Source: Thiorhodovibrio winogradskyi | GTDB lineage: Bacteria; Pseudomonadota; Gammaproteobacteria; Chromatiales; Chromatiaceae | Direction: 5' to 3' | Assembly: GCF_036208045.1 (NCBI RefSeq) | Contig: NZ_CP121472.1 | Location: 3,359,531-3,423,530, forward strand | Length of the DNA stretch: 64,000 nt | Part shown: in pieces, positions 25,246 to 33,606 of the stretch | Layout: the number at the start of each line of letters is the position of its first letter | How positions within the stretch are numbered: the stretch's first letter is position 1 | Translations under genes and position numbers: made by a program | The notes under the pieces: model-generated | What the model was told of the DNA's origin: nothing | The model's database searches: none | The model's input: only the letters and a program-made list of their open reading frames with translations

Positions 25246-25884
25246 TTATTCGCAATCGAGCTTGGTGACATCGACGATCGATGTGTAGCGCCCGCCCTCG
25301 GTCCGAACTGTGACGCAGTGCGAACCCCGAATCCAGTTGGTAAAGGCCATGCCGCCGGATTTTTGGCCCTTGACGTACTCGAAGCCGCGATCCTCCAGCT
25401 CCAGCTCGCCGCTGCTGGCCTTGACGCCGATCAGATCCTGAAGCTCGGCGGCCGCCGAGCCGTGGCTGCCGTGATGACTGCAGTAGGACGATGACGTGTC
25501 GTCCTGGTTCTTGTTGGCCTGGCTGGCGGCCACGCCGATGGCCACCGCAGCGGCGCCGATGGCGATTTTTTGCGCGTCGGTCAGACCTTTCGCCTTGGGG
25601 CCGTCGTATTCCGCCATGGTGACGTGGCGACTTTTGATCTCGCAGTTCCAGGGATAGGTGTCGCCATCGACCTTGGCCTTGCCATTGACCTTGAAGTGTT
25701 TGTCGCCGTCGAGTTGCACCGCGTGGGGGTTGCGCAGATCGGTCAGGCCGTATTCGCCGCGGATGCGGTTTTCGCAGTCGCGAATCGCATCCTCGGTGCC
25801 GTAGGCAAAGGCGCCGTTGGGCGCCGCGAGCGCCAGGGTGAGCAGGAACGCGGGGGTGGCAGGGAGCGGGCGAGTGGCTTGCAT
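25246..25884 (-). CDS. secreted hypothetical protein
   Basis: 212 residues with a signal peptide (residues 1-about 27, cleaved near AFAYG). An N-terminal domain (DCENRIRGEYGLTDLRN to WNCEIKSRHVTMAEYDG) is followed by an alanine-rich helix (AIGAAAVAIGVAASQ), a Ser/His linker and a C-terminal domain (LQDLIGVKASSGELELEDRG, FTNWIRGSHCVTV, ending VTKLDCE). The C-terminal pattern occurs in small secreted proteobacterial proteins of unknown function. Six cysteines could form disulfides. It lies downstream of the response regulator on the same strand, 180 bases away, and has its own leader. No function is assigned. Confidence 0.7.
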   Translation of the reverse strand: MQATRPLPATPAFLLTLALAAPNGAFAYGTEDAIRDCENRIRGEYGLTDLRNPHAVQLDGDKHFKVNGKAKVDGDTYPWNCEIKSRHVTMAEYDGPKAKGLTDAQKIAIGAAAVAIGVAASQANKNQDDTSSSYCSHHGSHGSAAAELQDLIGVKASSGELELEDRGFEYVKGQKSGGMAFTNWIRGSHCVTVRTEGGRYTSIVDVTKLDCE

Positions 25885-26063
25885 AAGGAGATTCTCTGGG
25901 GTTGCAGGGCGGATGTCGCTGGGTCGGCGCCGGCCAGGTTCATACCCGAGCGCGCGGAACCTTTCTGGGCGCGCAGCTTAGGCTGATCGCCCCAGCCTGC
26001 AAATCCGGAGTCTCCTGTCAGGAAATTCCTGACGCGCGCGCTGGTCGCGCCGTTTTGGCAGCC

Positions 26064-26717
26064 TCAATCCACCGCAATGAGGCCGGCGCGGATCGCGAAC
26101 TTGACCAGATCGGCGAGGTTGTCCAAGCCAAGCTTGAGCATGACGCGACTGCGGTAGGTTTCGACGGTTTTGGCGCTGATGCCGAGATCATTGGCGATCT
26201 CCTTGGTGCGTCGGCCGCGCGCCATCAGATTCAGCACCTCGCGCTCGCGGGCGGTGAGCAACGCCAGCGCGGAATCCGCCCGGGCCTCGCGCCGGGGCGC
26301 CCCGCCTGACGGCCCGGCCAAGGCCAACGCCGGGCTGACGAAGGTCTCGCCGCGCAACACCGCCGTGATCGCGGCGACCAGATCGGCGCCGGCCTCGTTT
26401 TTCAGCACATAGGCGGCGGCGCCGGCGGCGAACATGCGCTCGCGACTCTGGCTGTCGTCGTACATCGACAGCGCCACGATCCGGGTGTGGGGCGAGCGCG
26501 CACGGATCACCGCGGCGGCGGCGATACCGCCGATGCCCGGCATGGCCAGATCCAGGACGGCGAGATCGGGCTTGAGCGCCTCGGCCAGCCGGATCGCTTC
26601 CTCGCCGTCGCCGGCCTGGGCGACCACCTCCCAGTCCGGCTGGTCATGGCGGAGCAGCGCGGCCAGTCCCTCGCGGAACAGCCGATGGTCGTCGCACAGC
26701 AGCAGGGTCGGTGGCAT
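26064..26717 (-). CDS. NarL/FixJ-family response regulator
   Basis: 217 residues. The receiver domain (1-about 120) has the acidic pair Asp9/Asp10, phospho-acceptor Asp56 (VLDLAMPG), the switch serine in VALSMYDD and the lysine in YVLKNEAG. A linker with Gly/Ala/Arg follows, then a LuxR-type helix-turn-helix (LLTAREREVLNLMARGRRTK, KTVETYRSRVMLKLG). It would be phosphorylated by the histidine kinase encoded immediately upstream, only four bases before the regulator ATG, and then bind DNA. Targets are unknown; the divergent SH3-TAP-CPBP cluster across the shared control region is a natural candidate. Confidence 0.9.
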   Translation of the reverse strand: MPPTLLLCDDHRLFREGLAALLRHDQPDWEVVAQAGDGEEAIRLAEALKPDLAVLDLAMPGIGGIAAAAVIRARSPHTRIVALSMYDDSQSRERMFAAGAAAYVLKNEAGADLVAAITAVLRGETFVSPALALAGPSGGAPRREARADSALALLTAREREVLNLMARGRRTKEIANDLGISAKTVETYRSRVMLKLGLDNLADLVKFAIRAGLIAVD

Positions 26718-26721
26718 GGAA

Positions 26722-29109
26722 TCAGACCTGTCGGTGAAGCGGAAGGCGGATGCACAGGCGCGTCCCGGGCGCCCCGGCGTCCAGGCCGGATTCGATGCGC
26801 AGTTCGCCGTGAATCAGGGCCAGACGCTCGCGCACGCTGTGCAGACCAAAGCCGCCATCGGGTCGCGGCGGCGCGGCAGCGACAGCGAGGCCGATGCCGT
26901 CATCGGTAACCCGCAGTTCGAGCCAGCCGTCACGCGCGGAGAGTTCAATCGCCGCCCGGCTGGCTTGCGCGTGCTTGATCAGGTTATAAACCAACTCGCG
27001 GGCGCACTGGAACAGGATCACCGAGGCTTCCGGCCCGAGCGGTGGCACGTCCGGCGCCGCCGTGCAGGCGATGCGCAGACCCCAACGTTGCTGGGTGCTC
27101 TCGGCCAGCCAGTCCAAGGCGGCGGCCAGCCCCTGACGGGCAAGAACCGGCGGGCTCAGATCAAACTGCAAGGTGCGCAGCTCCGCAATCGCCTCGCGCA
27201 GCAGCGTCTGCCCGGCGCCGAGCAATTGCGCGCTCTCGGCGTCCGCCAGGTCGCGCGCAGCGGATTCGACCTGCATCTGCGCCAGGGCGAGTTTCTGCAT
27301 CGGGCTGTCGTGCAGCTCCCCGGCCAGACGCGCCCGCGCGGTCTCCTCCGACAGCGACAAATCCAGCGCCAGCCGGCGCAGCCGGGCGTTGGCGCCGTCA
27401 AGCTCCTGGGTGCGCTCGGCGAGCGACTGCTCCAGCCCCCGGGACAGGGCATCGAGGGCCGTCTCGGCGCGGCGGCGCCGCCCCACCTCGCGCGACAGGC
27501 TAACTGCCCACCAGCCGATCAGCGCCATCAGCAGGGCAGCGCCCAGCACCACCCGCCAGAGCAGCCCCCAGTCCGCCTCGACCTGATAGCGGATGGAGAC
27601 CCAATCGTGGTAGATGGCATCCCGCTTCTCACGCGGGATGGCATCCAGACCCTTTTGCAGGATCGAAGCCAGCATCGGCTGATCCCGATGCACGGCCATC
27701 CCTAGGCGATAGACAAAGGGCGTCTCCCCGAGCACCTTGATGTGGGTCAGGCCGGAGGCGCCAATGGCATAGCTGGTGGTCGCGAGATTGCCGACGAAGG
27801 CGAAGGCCTCGCCTCGGTTCAATGCCCGCAGGGCGGCGGCGGTATCCGGCGCGGGCCGCAACGGGATCTCCGGGTGCTGCTCGCGCAGCCACTCATGCAC
27901 CGCCTCCCCCTCGATCACGGCGACGACCTGGCCGCGCAAGGCCTCGATCCCACCCAGATAGGCCACATCGGCGGCCGAGAAAATCGCAGCCGGAAAGGAG
28001 ACATAGGGCGCGCTGATGGCGAAGCGTTGCCGGCGTGACGGGGTCGCCGCCACCGCCGGCAGCAGGTCCAGCTTGCCGGCGTCAAATTGCGCCACGGCCG
28101 CCGCCCAGTTCGGGGCCGCGACGAAGTCGAGGCGCAGGCCGAACCGCTCCGCGATCAACCGGAGATGGGCGACCGAGACCCCCTGGGGCCGGCGCTGCTC
28201 GTCGAAGAACTCCACGGGCGCCCAGGTCGGGTCCAGGCCCACGCGGAGCACCGGATGCGCGGCGATCCAGGCCCGCTCCTCGGCGTTCAGGTCGGTCTCC
28301 GGCACATCACCGCGAATGAGATGATCGCGCCCGTACCAACGTCGGTGCAGGGCCGACGACTCCTCCTCGGTGATGGCCGCCAGTCCCTTGTTCAGAATGC
28401 CAACCAGCTCGGGCCAGTCCTTGCGAACCGAGATCCCCAAGCGCGCCTGGCCCTCCGGGAGCATCCGCTTCGGCCCGAAGCCCAGCACCCCGTTGCTGGC
28501 CCGCCAGTACTCCAGATCATAGGCGCCGACCGCCGCGTCCACCGCCCCGGTTAGCAGGGCCTCGGCCAGAGCCGCCTGGCTCGGCAGGGGCACGGCGACG
28601 ATGGAGGGCTCCTCGGCCAGCAGCCGGCGCACACGCAGGACATCCTGCAGATAGCCGATCCGCCGCCCGCCCAAGCCCGCGATCCCCGGCTTTGAAGGCA
28701 GGGGATCACCGTCGCGCTGGTAGAGAAAGAGGTAAGCGGTGTGGAAGTCGTCGGTGAACAGGAAGCGATCGCGCCGCTCCTCCAGCGGCGCGGCCAGCAT
28801 CAGACCATCGAGCCGGCGGCTCTCCGCCGCCGCGACCATCGCATGCCAAGGAACGGCCTCCAGCCCGATCTCGATGCCGAGCTTGTCTCCGAGCAGCCGC
28901 AGATGGTCCACCGCAAATCCGGCGATGCGTCCCTCCCCGATCTGGATTACATCCGGCGGCCACTCCGCCCCCACGCCCAGGGTGATGCGCGGATGCTCGG
29001 CCAGCCAGGCGCGCTCGGCTGGGGTTAAAAGATCCGGCCTGCCACCGGCGCCAGCCGGAGACAGCAGGAGGATCAGCCCGAGGGCAAACAATTGGCGCGC
29101 CATGTCCAT
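26722..29109 (-). CDS. hybrid-type sensor histidine kinase with two periplasmic solute-binding domains
   Basis: 795 residues. After a signal/anchor (1-about 22) come two consecutive SBP_bac_3-type domains (about 25-255 and 265-500), each opening with a WL/WIAAHP...LRVGLDP-like motif as in BvgS/EvgS sensors. A membrane segment (about 517-540, LGAALLMALIGWWAV) leads to a coiled-coil and a HisKA_3 dimerisation domain with phospho-acceptor His600 (GELHDSPMQ). The HATPase domain has the N-box ELVYNLIKHAQ and DDGIGL. Unlike BvgS it has no receiver or Hpt domain; it pairs with the separate NarL-type regulator downstream. It would sense a small solute, perhaps an amino acid or nicotinate-like compound, in the periplasm. 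ATG 29103 is an alternative start. Confidence 0.9.
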   Translation of the reverse strand: MDMARQLFALGLILLLSPAGAGGRPDLLTPAERAWLAEHPRITLGVGAEWPPDVIQIGEGRIAGFAVDHLRLLGDKLGIEIGLEAVPWHAMVAAAESRRLDGLMLAAPLEERRDRFLFTDDFHTAYLFLYQRDGDPLPSKPGIAGLGGRRIGYLQDVLRVRRLLAEEPSIVAVPLPSQAALAEALLTGAVDAAVGAYDLEYWRASNGVLGFGPKRMLPEGQARLGISVRKDWPELVGILNKGLAAITEEESSALHRRWYGRDHLIRGDVPETDLNAEERAWIAAHPVLRVGLDPTWAPVEFFDEQRRPQGVSVAHLRLIAERFGLRLDFVAAPNWAAAVAQFDAGKLDLLPAVAATPSRRQRFAISAPYVSFPAAIFSAADVAYLGGIEALRGQVVAVIEGEAVHEWLREQHPEIPLRPAPDTAAALRALNRGEAFAFVGNLATTSYAIGASGLTHIKVLGETPFVYRLGMAVHRDQPMLASILQKGLDAIPREKRDAIYHDWVSIRYQVEADWGLLWRVVLGAALLMALIGWWAVSLSREVGRRRRAETALDALSRGLEQSLAERTQELDGANARLRRLALDLSLSEETARARLAGELHDSPMQKLALAQMQVESAARDLADAESAQLLGAGQTLLREAIAELRTLQFDLSPPVLARQGLAAALDWLAESTQQRWGLRIACTAAPDVPPLGPEASVILFQCARELVYNLIKHAQASRAAIELSARDGWLELRVTDDGIGLAVAAAPPRPDGGFGLHSVRERLALIHGELRIESGLDAGAPGTRLCIRLPLHRQV

Positions 29110-29276
29110 CTTCGTCGTCGGGCTATGAAGGGCTCATTGAAGTCGAATCCGGCAGACAAAGAATGGAAATAGGTGTACCCGCCTGTCAGGCATTTCCTGA
29201 CGGAATGCCCCTCATGTTGCCGCGCGCGGGCGCGCTTTACAATTCCATCAGCAAACACCCGACTTGGAGTAGGCAC

Positions 29277-29621
29277 ATGACATCGCTAGGCCGCGCTTTT
29301 TCGCTTCTGCTTGTTCTCTCCCATCCCGTCCTGAGCGCCGAGGCGGGCGAGGATTTTACCGATTTTGCCGATGGCTATGCCGGCGGACCGGACTACTGGC
29401 AGGTCACGGGATTGCGTCGCGGCGATACGCTGAACCTGCGTCAGGGTCCATCGGTCGAGGAGCGCGTCATCGACGAGCTGGCCGAAGGCGAGGTCGTGCG
29501 CAATCTTGGCTGCCGGCCGGTCTCCGGTCAGCGCTGGTGCCGCGTCGCGCGGCCTGACGACGACCGCGACCAAGGCTGGGTCGCCGGTCGCTATCTGCGC
29601 GAGTCGTCCGATCAGCCCTGA
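29277..29621 (+). CDS. exported bacterial SH3-domain protein
   Basis: 114 residues. The signal peptide (TSLGRAFSLLLVLSHPVLSA) is followed by one SH3_3-type domain: DTLNLRQGPSVEERVIDELA, VVRNLGCRPVSGQRWCRV and QGWVAGRYLRE. Such domains bind peptidoglycan or other periplasmic ligands. The ATG at 29277 follows GGAG by seven bases; the longer open frame upstream has no signal peptide. It begins 170 bases from the divergent kinase start, so the two share a control region, and it leads the hydrolase-CPBP run. Confidence 0.82.
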   Translation: MTSLGRAFSLLLVLSHPVLSAEAGEDFTDFADGYAGGPDYWQVTGLRRGDTLNLRQGPSVEERVIDELAEGEVVRNLGCRPVSGQRWCRVARPDDDRDQGWVAGRYLRESSDQP

Positions 29622-29681
29622 ATCTCTGCTCTCCCATCGACTTCGAGGATCGGCGCATCCCCTATCCACCCAGGAGTCCCT

Positions 29682-31712
29682 ATGACCCCCGACCAGATCC
29701 TCGCCTTCGTCCTCGCCCTGACCTCATCGCCGCCTGCTGAGTCGGCCTTTCCGGTAATCGCGGCGGGCGGGGCGGACAGCCGCTATCCGGTGACGTCCGC
29801 GCCCTGTCCGCGCCCACTGGCCCCGTTCGAGATCGAGGGCCAGACCGTGGCCTGCGGCAGCGTCTCGGTCTTCGAGGACCACGCCAAGCCGGACGGGCGG
29901 CGCATCCCGCTGACCTTCATGATCTTCAAGTCGCGCTCGCTCGCCCCGGCGCCGGACGCGGTGGTGCATCTACACGGCGGGCCGGGCGTGGGCATCGTCG
30001 AGCGCGTCGCGCTCACCTCCACCCTGTTCGAGGGCTTAAGGGCGCGGCGCGATCTGGTGGCCTTCGACCAGCGCGGGGTGGACACCTCCGCCGGGGGCGA
30101 GACCCGCTGCCTCGCCACCCTGGCCGACCACGCCGGGGATCTGGTCCAAGGGCTGGCCGATGCGGCGAAGCCCGGGGGCGAGGGTGCGCGCCTGCCATTG
30201 GATGTCACCCGCGCCTGTCTCGACGAGCTGGCGGCGTCCGGCGCCGACCTGTCCAAGATCAACACCGAGCAGAACGCCCGGGACGTGCAGGCGGTGATGC
30301 GCGCCCTGGGCTATCCCGTCTTCAACGTCTATGGCATCTCCTACGGCACCAAGCTCGGCCTGGAGGTGATGCGCACCGCCCCCGATGGGGTGCGCGCCGT
30401 GGTGCTGGACTCGGTGGCCCCGCCGCACATACCGACTTATGACACCCTGGCCCTGCCTCACGCTGAATCCATCGAGGCGATCTTCACCCTGTGCAACGCC
30501 GATGCCGCTTGCGCTGCCGCCTACCCGAACCTCAAAGAACGCTTCTGGGCGCTGTTCAGCCGCTTGAGCGAGACGCCGATCGCGACCAGCGCGGGCAAGA
30601 TCGACGGCAACGTCCTGTTCATGTTGCTTGCCAACCGCAACGCCCACAAGCTCAAGCTCCAGGGCCTGACCGGCTACATCCCCCGCCTGGTCGCCGAGCT
30701 GGAGCAGGGGGTGACCACCACCTTCGATGCCATCACGCAGGACAAGCTGCCCCCGCGACAGACCCCAGAAACCGTCCTTACCGGGCTCTCCGGGCTTGAT
30801 GCGAACTCCCTTGCCCTGGCGCAGACGGCCTTGCGTCTCGCCCAGCAGGGCCAGATCCAGGAAGAGGCGTTGAAGACAGTGCTGGAGCGCTTGGAAGCGG
30901 ATCGCGCCGCCGTGGCCGCGGGGGCCGGTCTGGTGGACGCCTTCGAGGCCGCGCTGCTGGCCGGGGCGAAGGCGCTGCCGAGCCCCCAGGCGCGTCTTGC
31001 CTTCGCCTCGGACTATCTGCGCCTGCGCACCCAGACACCCACGCGCGAGGCCCTGTCCGGGCTCATCGTCCGCCACTTCGCGGGCGAGACCCAGCGCCAG
31101 CTCGACGCGCTCGCCGGCCTGATGACGCCCCAGAACCTCGCCGACACCTTCGCCCGCATCTCGGCGGACAACCGCCAGCTCGACTATCTGCTGGTGGAGG
31201 GCTTCCAGACCCAGATGTTCGTCTGCCAGGAAGACATGGACATCAATTCACCCGCCGGCGCCGCGGCCGTTAGCGCCCGGCTCCAGGCCGAGTATCTGTG
31301 GCCGCCGGAGGCGACGAAAATTCTGGAGGACTTTGTCAACGGCTTCTACGCGAGCTGCGAGCTCTTCCCCAAGCACTTAAGGCCCGGCTTCCATGAGCCG
31401 GTGACGGCGGACATCCCGACCCTGGTCTTCGCCGGTCTGCTCGACACCCAGACCGCCGCGAGCTGGGGCCCCGAGACCGCCCGCCACCTGCCGCGCGGCC
31501 AGGCCATCGTCCTCCCCGAGACCGGACACGGCGCCCTGGCCTTCTCGCAATGCGCCCGGGATCTCGGCGTGGCCTTCATCGAGAATCCGACGGTGGCGCT
31601 CGATACGTCCTGCGTGGCGGGGCTCACGCCAAGCTTCGCGCTGCCGGAGGCCAAGCCGGACGCCAAGCCCGCAGCGCAGCCCGCGTCCGCCGCGAGCGAG
31701 GTGGCCCAATGA
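29682..31712 (+). CDS. exported TAP-like alpha/beta hydrolase (prolyl/tripeptidyl aminopeptidase type)
   Basis: 676 residues with an alpha/beta-hydrolase core split by a large helical insertion. The oxyanion motif is HLHGGPGVG (about 95-103), the nucleophile is Ser in YGISYGTK (about 217), and a C-terminal TAP-type segment carries TLVFAGLLDTQTAASWG (Asp) and PETGHGAL (His). Relatives release N-terminal residues or tripeptides from peptides. The N-terminus has a hydrophobic stretch (ILAFVLALTSSP) that may be a signal peptide. AGGAGTCCCT precedes the ATG. The last 25 residues are Ala/Pro/Lys repeats. The stop overlaps the next gene by four bases (ATGA), so the peptidase and the membrane protein are translationally coupled. 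Confidence 0.85.
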   Translation: MTPDQILAFVLALTSSPPAESAFPVIAAGGADSRYPVTSAPCPRPLAPFEIEGQTVACGSVSVFEDHAKPDGRRIPLTFMIFKSRSLAPAPDAVVHLHGGPGVGIVERVALTSTLFEGLRARRDLVAFDQRGVDTSAGGETRCLATLADHAGDLVQGLADAAKPGGEGARLPLDVTRACLDELAASGADLSKINTEQNARDVQAVMRALGYPVFNVYGISYGTKLGLEVMRTAPDGVRAVVLDSVAPPHIPTYDTLALPHAESIEAIFTLCNADAACAAAYPNLKERFWALFSRLSETPIATSAGKIDGNVLFMLLANRNAHKLKLQGLTGYIPRLVAELEQGVTTTFDAITQDKLPPRQTPETVLTGLSGLDANSLALAQTALRLAQQGQIQEEALKTVLERLEADRAAVAAGAGLVDAFEAALLAGAKALPSPQARLAFASDYLRLRTQTPTREALSGLIVRHFAGETQRQLDALAGLMTPQNLADTFARISADNRQLDYLLVEGFQTQMFVCQEDMDINSPAGAAAVSARLQAEYLWPPEATKILEDFVNGFYASCELFPKHLRPGFHEPVTADIPTLVFAGLLDTQTAASWGPETARHLPRGQAIVLPETGHGALAFSQCARDLGVAFIENPTVALDTSCVAGLTPSFALPEAKPDAKPAAQPASAASEVAQ

Positions 31713-32509
31713 TCGGGGCCGCAATCGGGACCGCCGACGGCAGGCTGGCCGAGGCCGAGCGCATCCGGCGGCTGGAGGACCCGGGCCGCGACTTCCCCTT
31801 CTACCGTGGCTGGCCCATCGCGCTCTCCGGTCCGCAATGGCTCCTGGTGCTGACCGGGGTACTGGTCGCGCTCCTCGCCGTGGCCTTCCCGCCCGCTGTC
31901 TTGAACAGCGGACTGGCGCGGATGGTCCCGGCGCTACTGCTCGCCGCCGTGCCGCTGGCGGCCCTGGCCCTGGTCGCCCGCAGCCATTGGCGCGTGCTGT
32001 TCGGGCCGGTCGGCTGGCACGAGATCAAGTGGATGATCCTGTTCGGCCTGCTCAACCTGGTGGTGAGCATGAGCGTCGGTGCGCTGCTCAACCCCTTCGT
32101 CGACTTCCAGTCCAACGCGGCGGTGGCGGGCATCGCCGACCAGGCCGCGGCCGAGCAGTGGTTCCTGTTCATCCGCACCGCCCCGCAGCTCTTGGGAGAG
32201 GAGGTCATCACCATCCTGCCCTTCCTCGCCCTGCTGACGCTCTTCACCCAGCGCCTCGGCAGCGGACGCAAGGCCGCCATCCTCTGGGCTTGGCTGCTCT
32301 CGGCGCTGCTTTTTGGCCTGATCCATCTACCGACCTACGACTGGAACCTGATCCAGTGCGTCGTCATCATCGGCATCGCCCGCCTGGTGTTGACGCTGCC
32401 CTGGATCATGACCAAGAACCTCTGGGTCAGCACCGGGGCCCACATCCTGAACGATTGGTCGCTCTTTTCCCTGCAACTGCTCGGGGCCGGGCTCATCGCC
32501 GCGTCTTGA
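31709..32509 (+). CDS. CPBP-family intramembrane metalloprotease-like protein
   Basis: 266 residues with about seven membrane helices. CPBP/Rce1-type motifs are recognisable: the Glu-Glu pair in LLGEEVITILPF, the histidine in LLFGLIHLPTYDWN and a second one in HILNDWSLF. The usual arginine of EExxxR is absent, so catalysis is uncertain, although a branch of the family with EE-x5-PF looks like this. The start overlaps the hydrolase stop (ATGA), strongly suggesting a joint function, for example processing of exported peptides. The longer open frame from 31550 inside the hydrolase gene is rejected because it would be an overlap of 160 bases with no family match. Confidence 0.78.
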   Translation: MIGAAIGTADGRLAEAERIRRLEDPGRDFPFYRGWPIALSGPQWLLVLTGVLVALLAVAFPPAVLNSGLARMVPALLLAAVPLAALALVARSHWRVLFGPVGWHEIKWMILFGLLNLVVSMSVGALLNPFVDFQSNAAVAGIADQAAAEQWFLFIRTAPQLLGEEVITILPFLALLTLFTQRLGSGRKAAILWAWLLSALLFGLIHLPTYDWNLIQCVVIIGIARLVLTLPWIMTKNLWVSTGAHILNDWSLFSLQLLGAGLIAAS

Positions 32510-32546
32510 GCAACATCTTCAAACCAACCCTAAGAGGTCAAGTGCC

Positions 32547-32963
32547 ATGAAAACGCCATCGCTCGTCATCGCCAGCATCATCCTGTTAACCGCCACCTCC
32601 GCCCAGGCCATCGACGCCGAATACCGGCGTCTGCTGGAGCGCTCCGGCTGCACCCAGGTCACCGAGGCCGAGGGCTGCGACATCCACAAGACCAAGGCGG
32701 AGAACGCCAAGGCCGGTTTCGGCTCGGCCGCCAATTCCAGCGGCTCCAGTGAGACCCAGGTCGCCGAGCGGGCGTGCTTGACGAAGGTCGCCACGACCGT
32801 CGGCAAGCCCGTCGACACGCTGACGGTGACCGAGGTGCTGACCAGCGAGGCCGGCATCGGCGTCACCATCAAGGTGCCCGGTGCCACCGCCCCTTGGTCC
32901 TGCCTGAGCGACGCCGAGGGGCATGTGCAGGGCGCTATGTTTACTGGCAGAGACGGCGACTGA
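32547..32963 (+). CDS. small secreted hypothetical protein
   Basis: 138 residues with a signal peptide (SLVIASIILLTATSAQA). The mature part has four cysteines and a C-terminal module (TLTVTEVLTSEAGIGVTIKV then WSCLSDAEGHVQGAMFTG) resembling small exported proteins of unknown role in proteobacteria. AGAGGTCAAG precedes the ATG. It follows the CPBP gene by 37 bases and is likely in the same transcript. Composition matches the neighbouring genes. No function can be given. Confidence 0.72.
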   Translation: MKTPSLVIASIILLTATSAQAIDAEYRRLLERSGCTQVTEAEGCDIHKTKAENAKAGFGSAANSSGSSETQVAERACLTKVATTVGKPVDTLTVTEVLTSEAGIGVTIKVPGATAPWSCLSDAEGHVQGAMFTGRDGD

Positions 32964-33049
32964 ACTCCGCCGCTCCGATTCAGCGGGGCTTGAGGGATTC
33001 ACTCGACCGGGACCAGCCCCCTTACACAAAAATTATAGCTTGGGTATTC

Positions 33050-33325
33050 ATGAAAAACTCCGCGCTGGGAGCCATCTTCGCATTGGCAATGCTGGTATTC
33101 TTGCTCCACTTCCTCTCTGGCGCACCTGACAATGCAAGCTTTCTTGAGTCAATGAATCCAGTAGAAGCAGTCAAGAACTTGGCTTTCGCATTTGGGTTTG
33201 GCGCGGGATTTCCGACACCGCTTGCTGTCATCACTGCAGTGGGCGTCTTGATCTTGATTCCTGTTGCAACGTTTTTGGTGGTACGCAGCATTGCGTGCCG
33301 TTTTGATCGTCGGACAGGTGCCTAA
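33050..33325 (+). CDS. small membrane protein, hypothetical
   Basis: 91 residues with two hydrophobic helices (ALGAIFALAMLVFLLHFL and PLAVITAVGVLILIPVATFL), separated by a short polar stretch, and a basic tail (RSIACRFDRR). The open frame extends upstream, but those residues overlap the previous gene and do not look like protein, so ATG 33050 is used. There is no clear ribosome-binding site. Its AT content is higher than in the preceding genes, suggesting a different origin. Family not recognised. Confidence 0.5.
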   Translation: MKNSALGAIFALAMLVFLLHFLSGAPDNASFLESMNPVEAVKNLAFAFGFGAGFPTPLAVITAVGVLILIPVATFLVVRSIACRFDRRTGA

Positions 33326-33606
33326 TGCATGATGTCGCTTGCCGAGTCGCCGCCTAATAATTTTCAAAGAGTGTCTGATTTTCAGTTTTCAACGGGCGAA
33401 AAGTCGATATCCATTCAAATCCAGATACACTCTCTGATAAAGTCGCAAAAGGTTCTTTAATCCGGAGCACCGCCATTTCAATACCTTCAATTTTGTTGGC
33501 CGAAAAATTCGGGTTTTCGGTCAGGCACCATTTAAGACAGCGTCATTCGGAAATGCGGCATCTGGTGGTCACGGTCGGTTCTTGCACGGAGCTGACCGGC
33601 CTGGCC

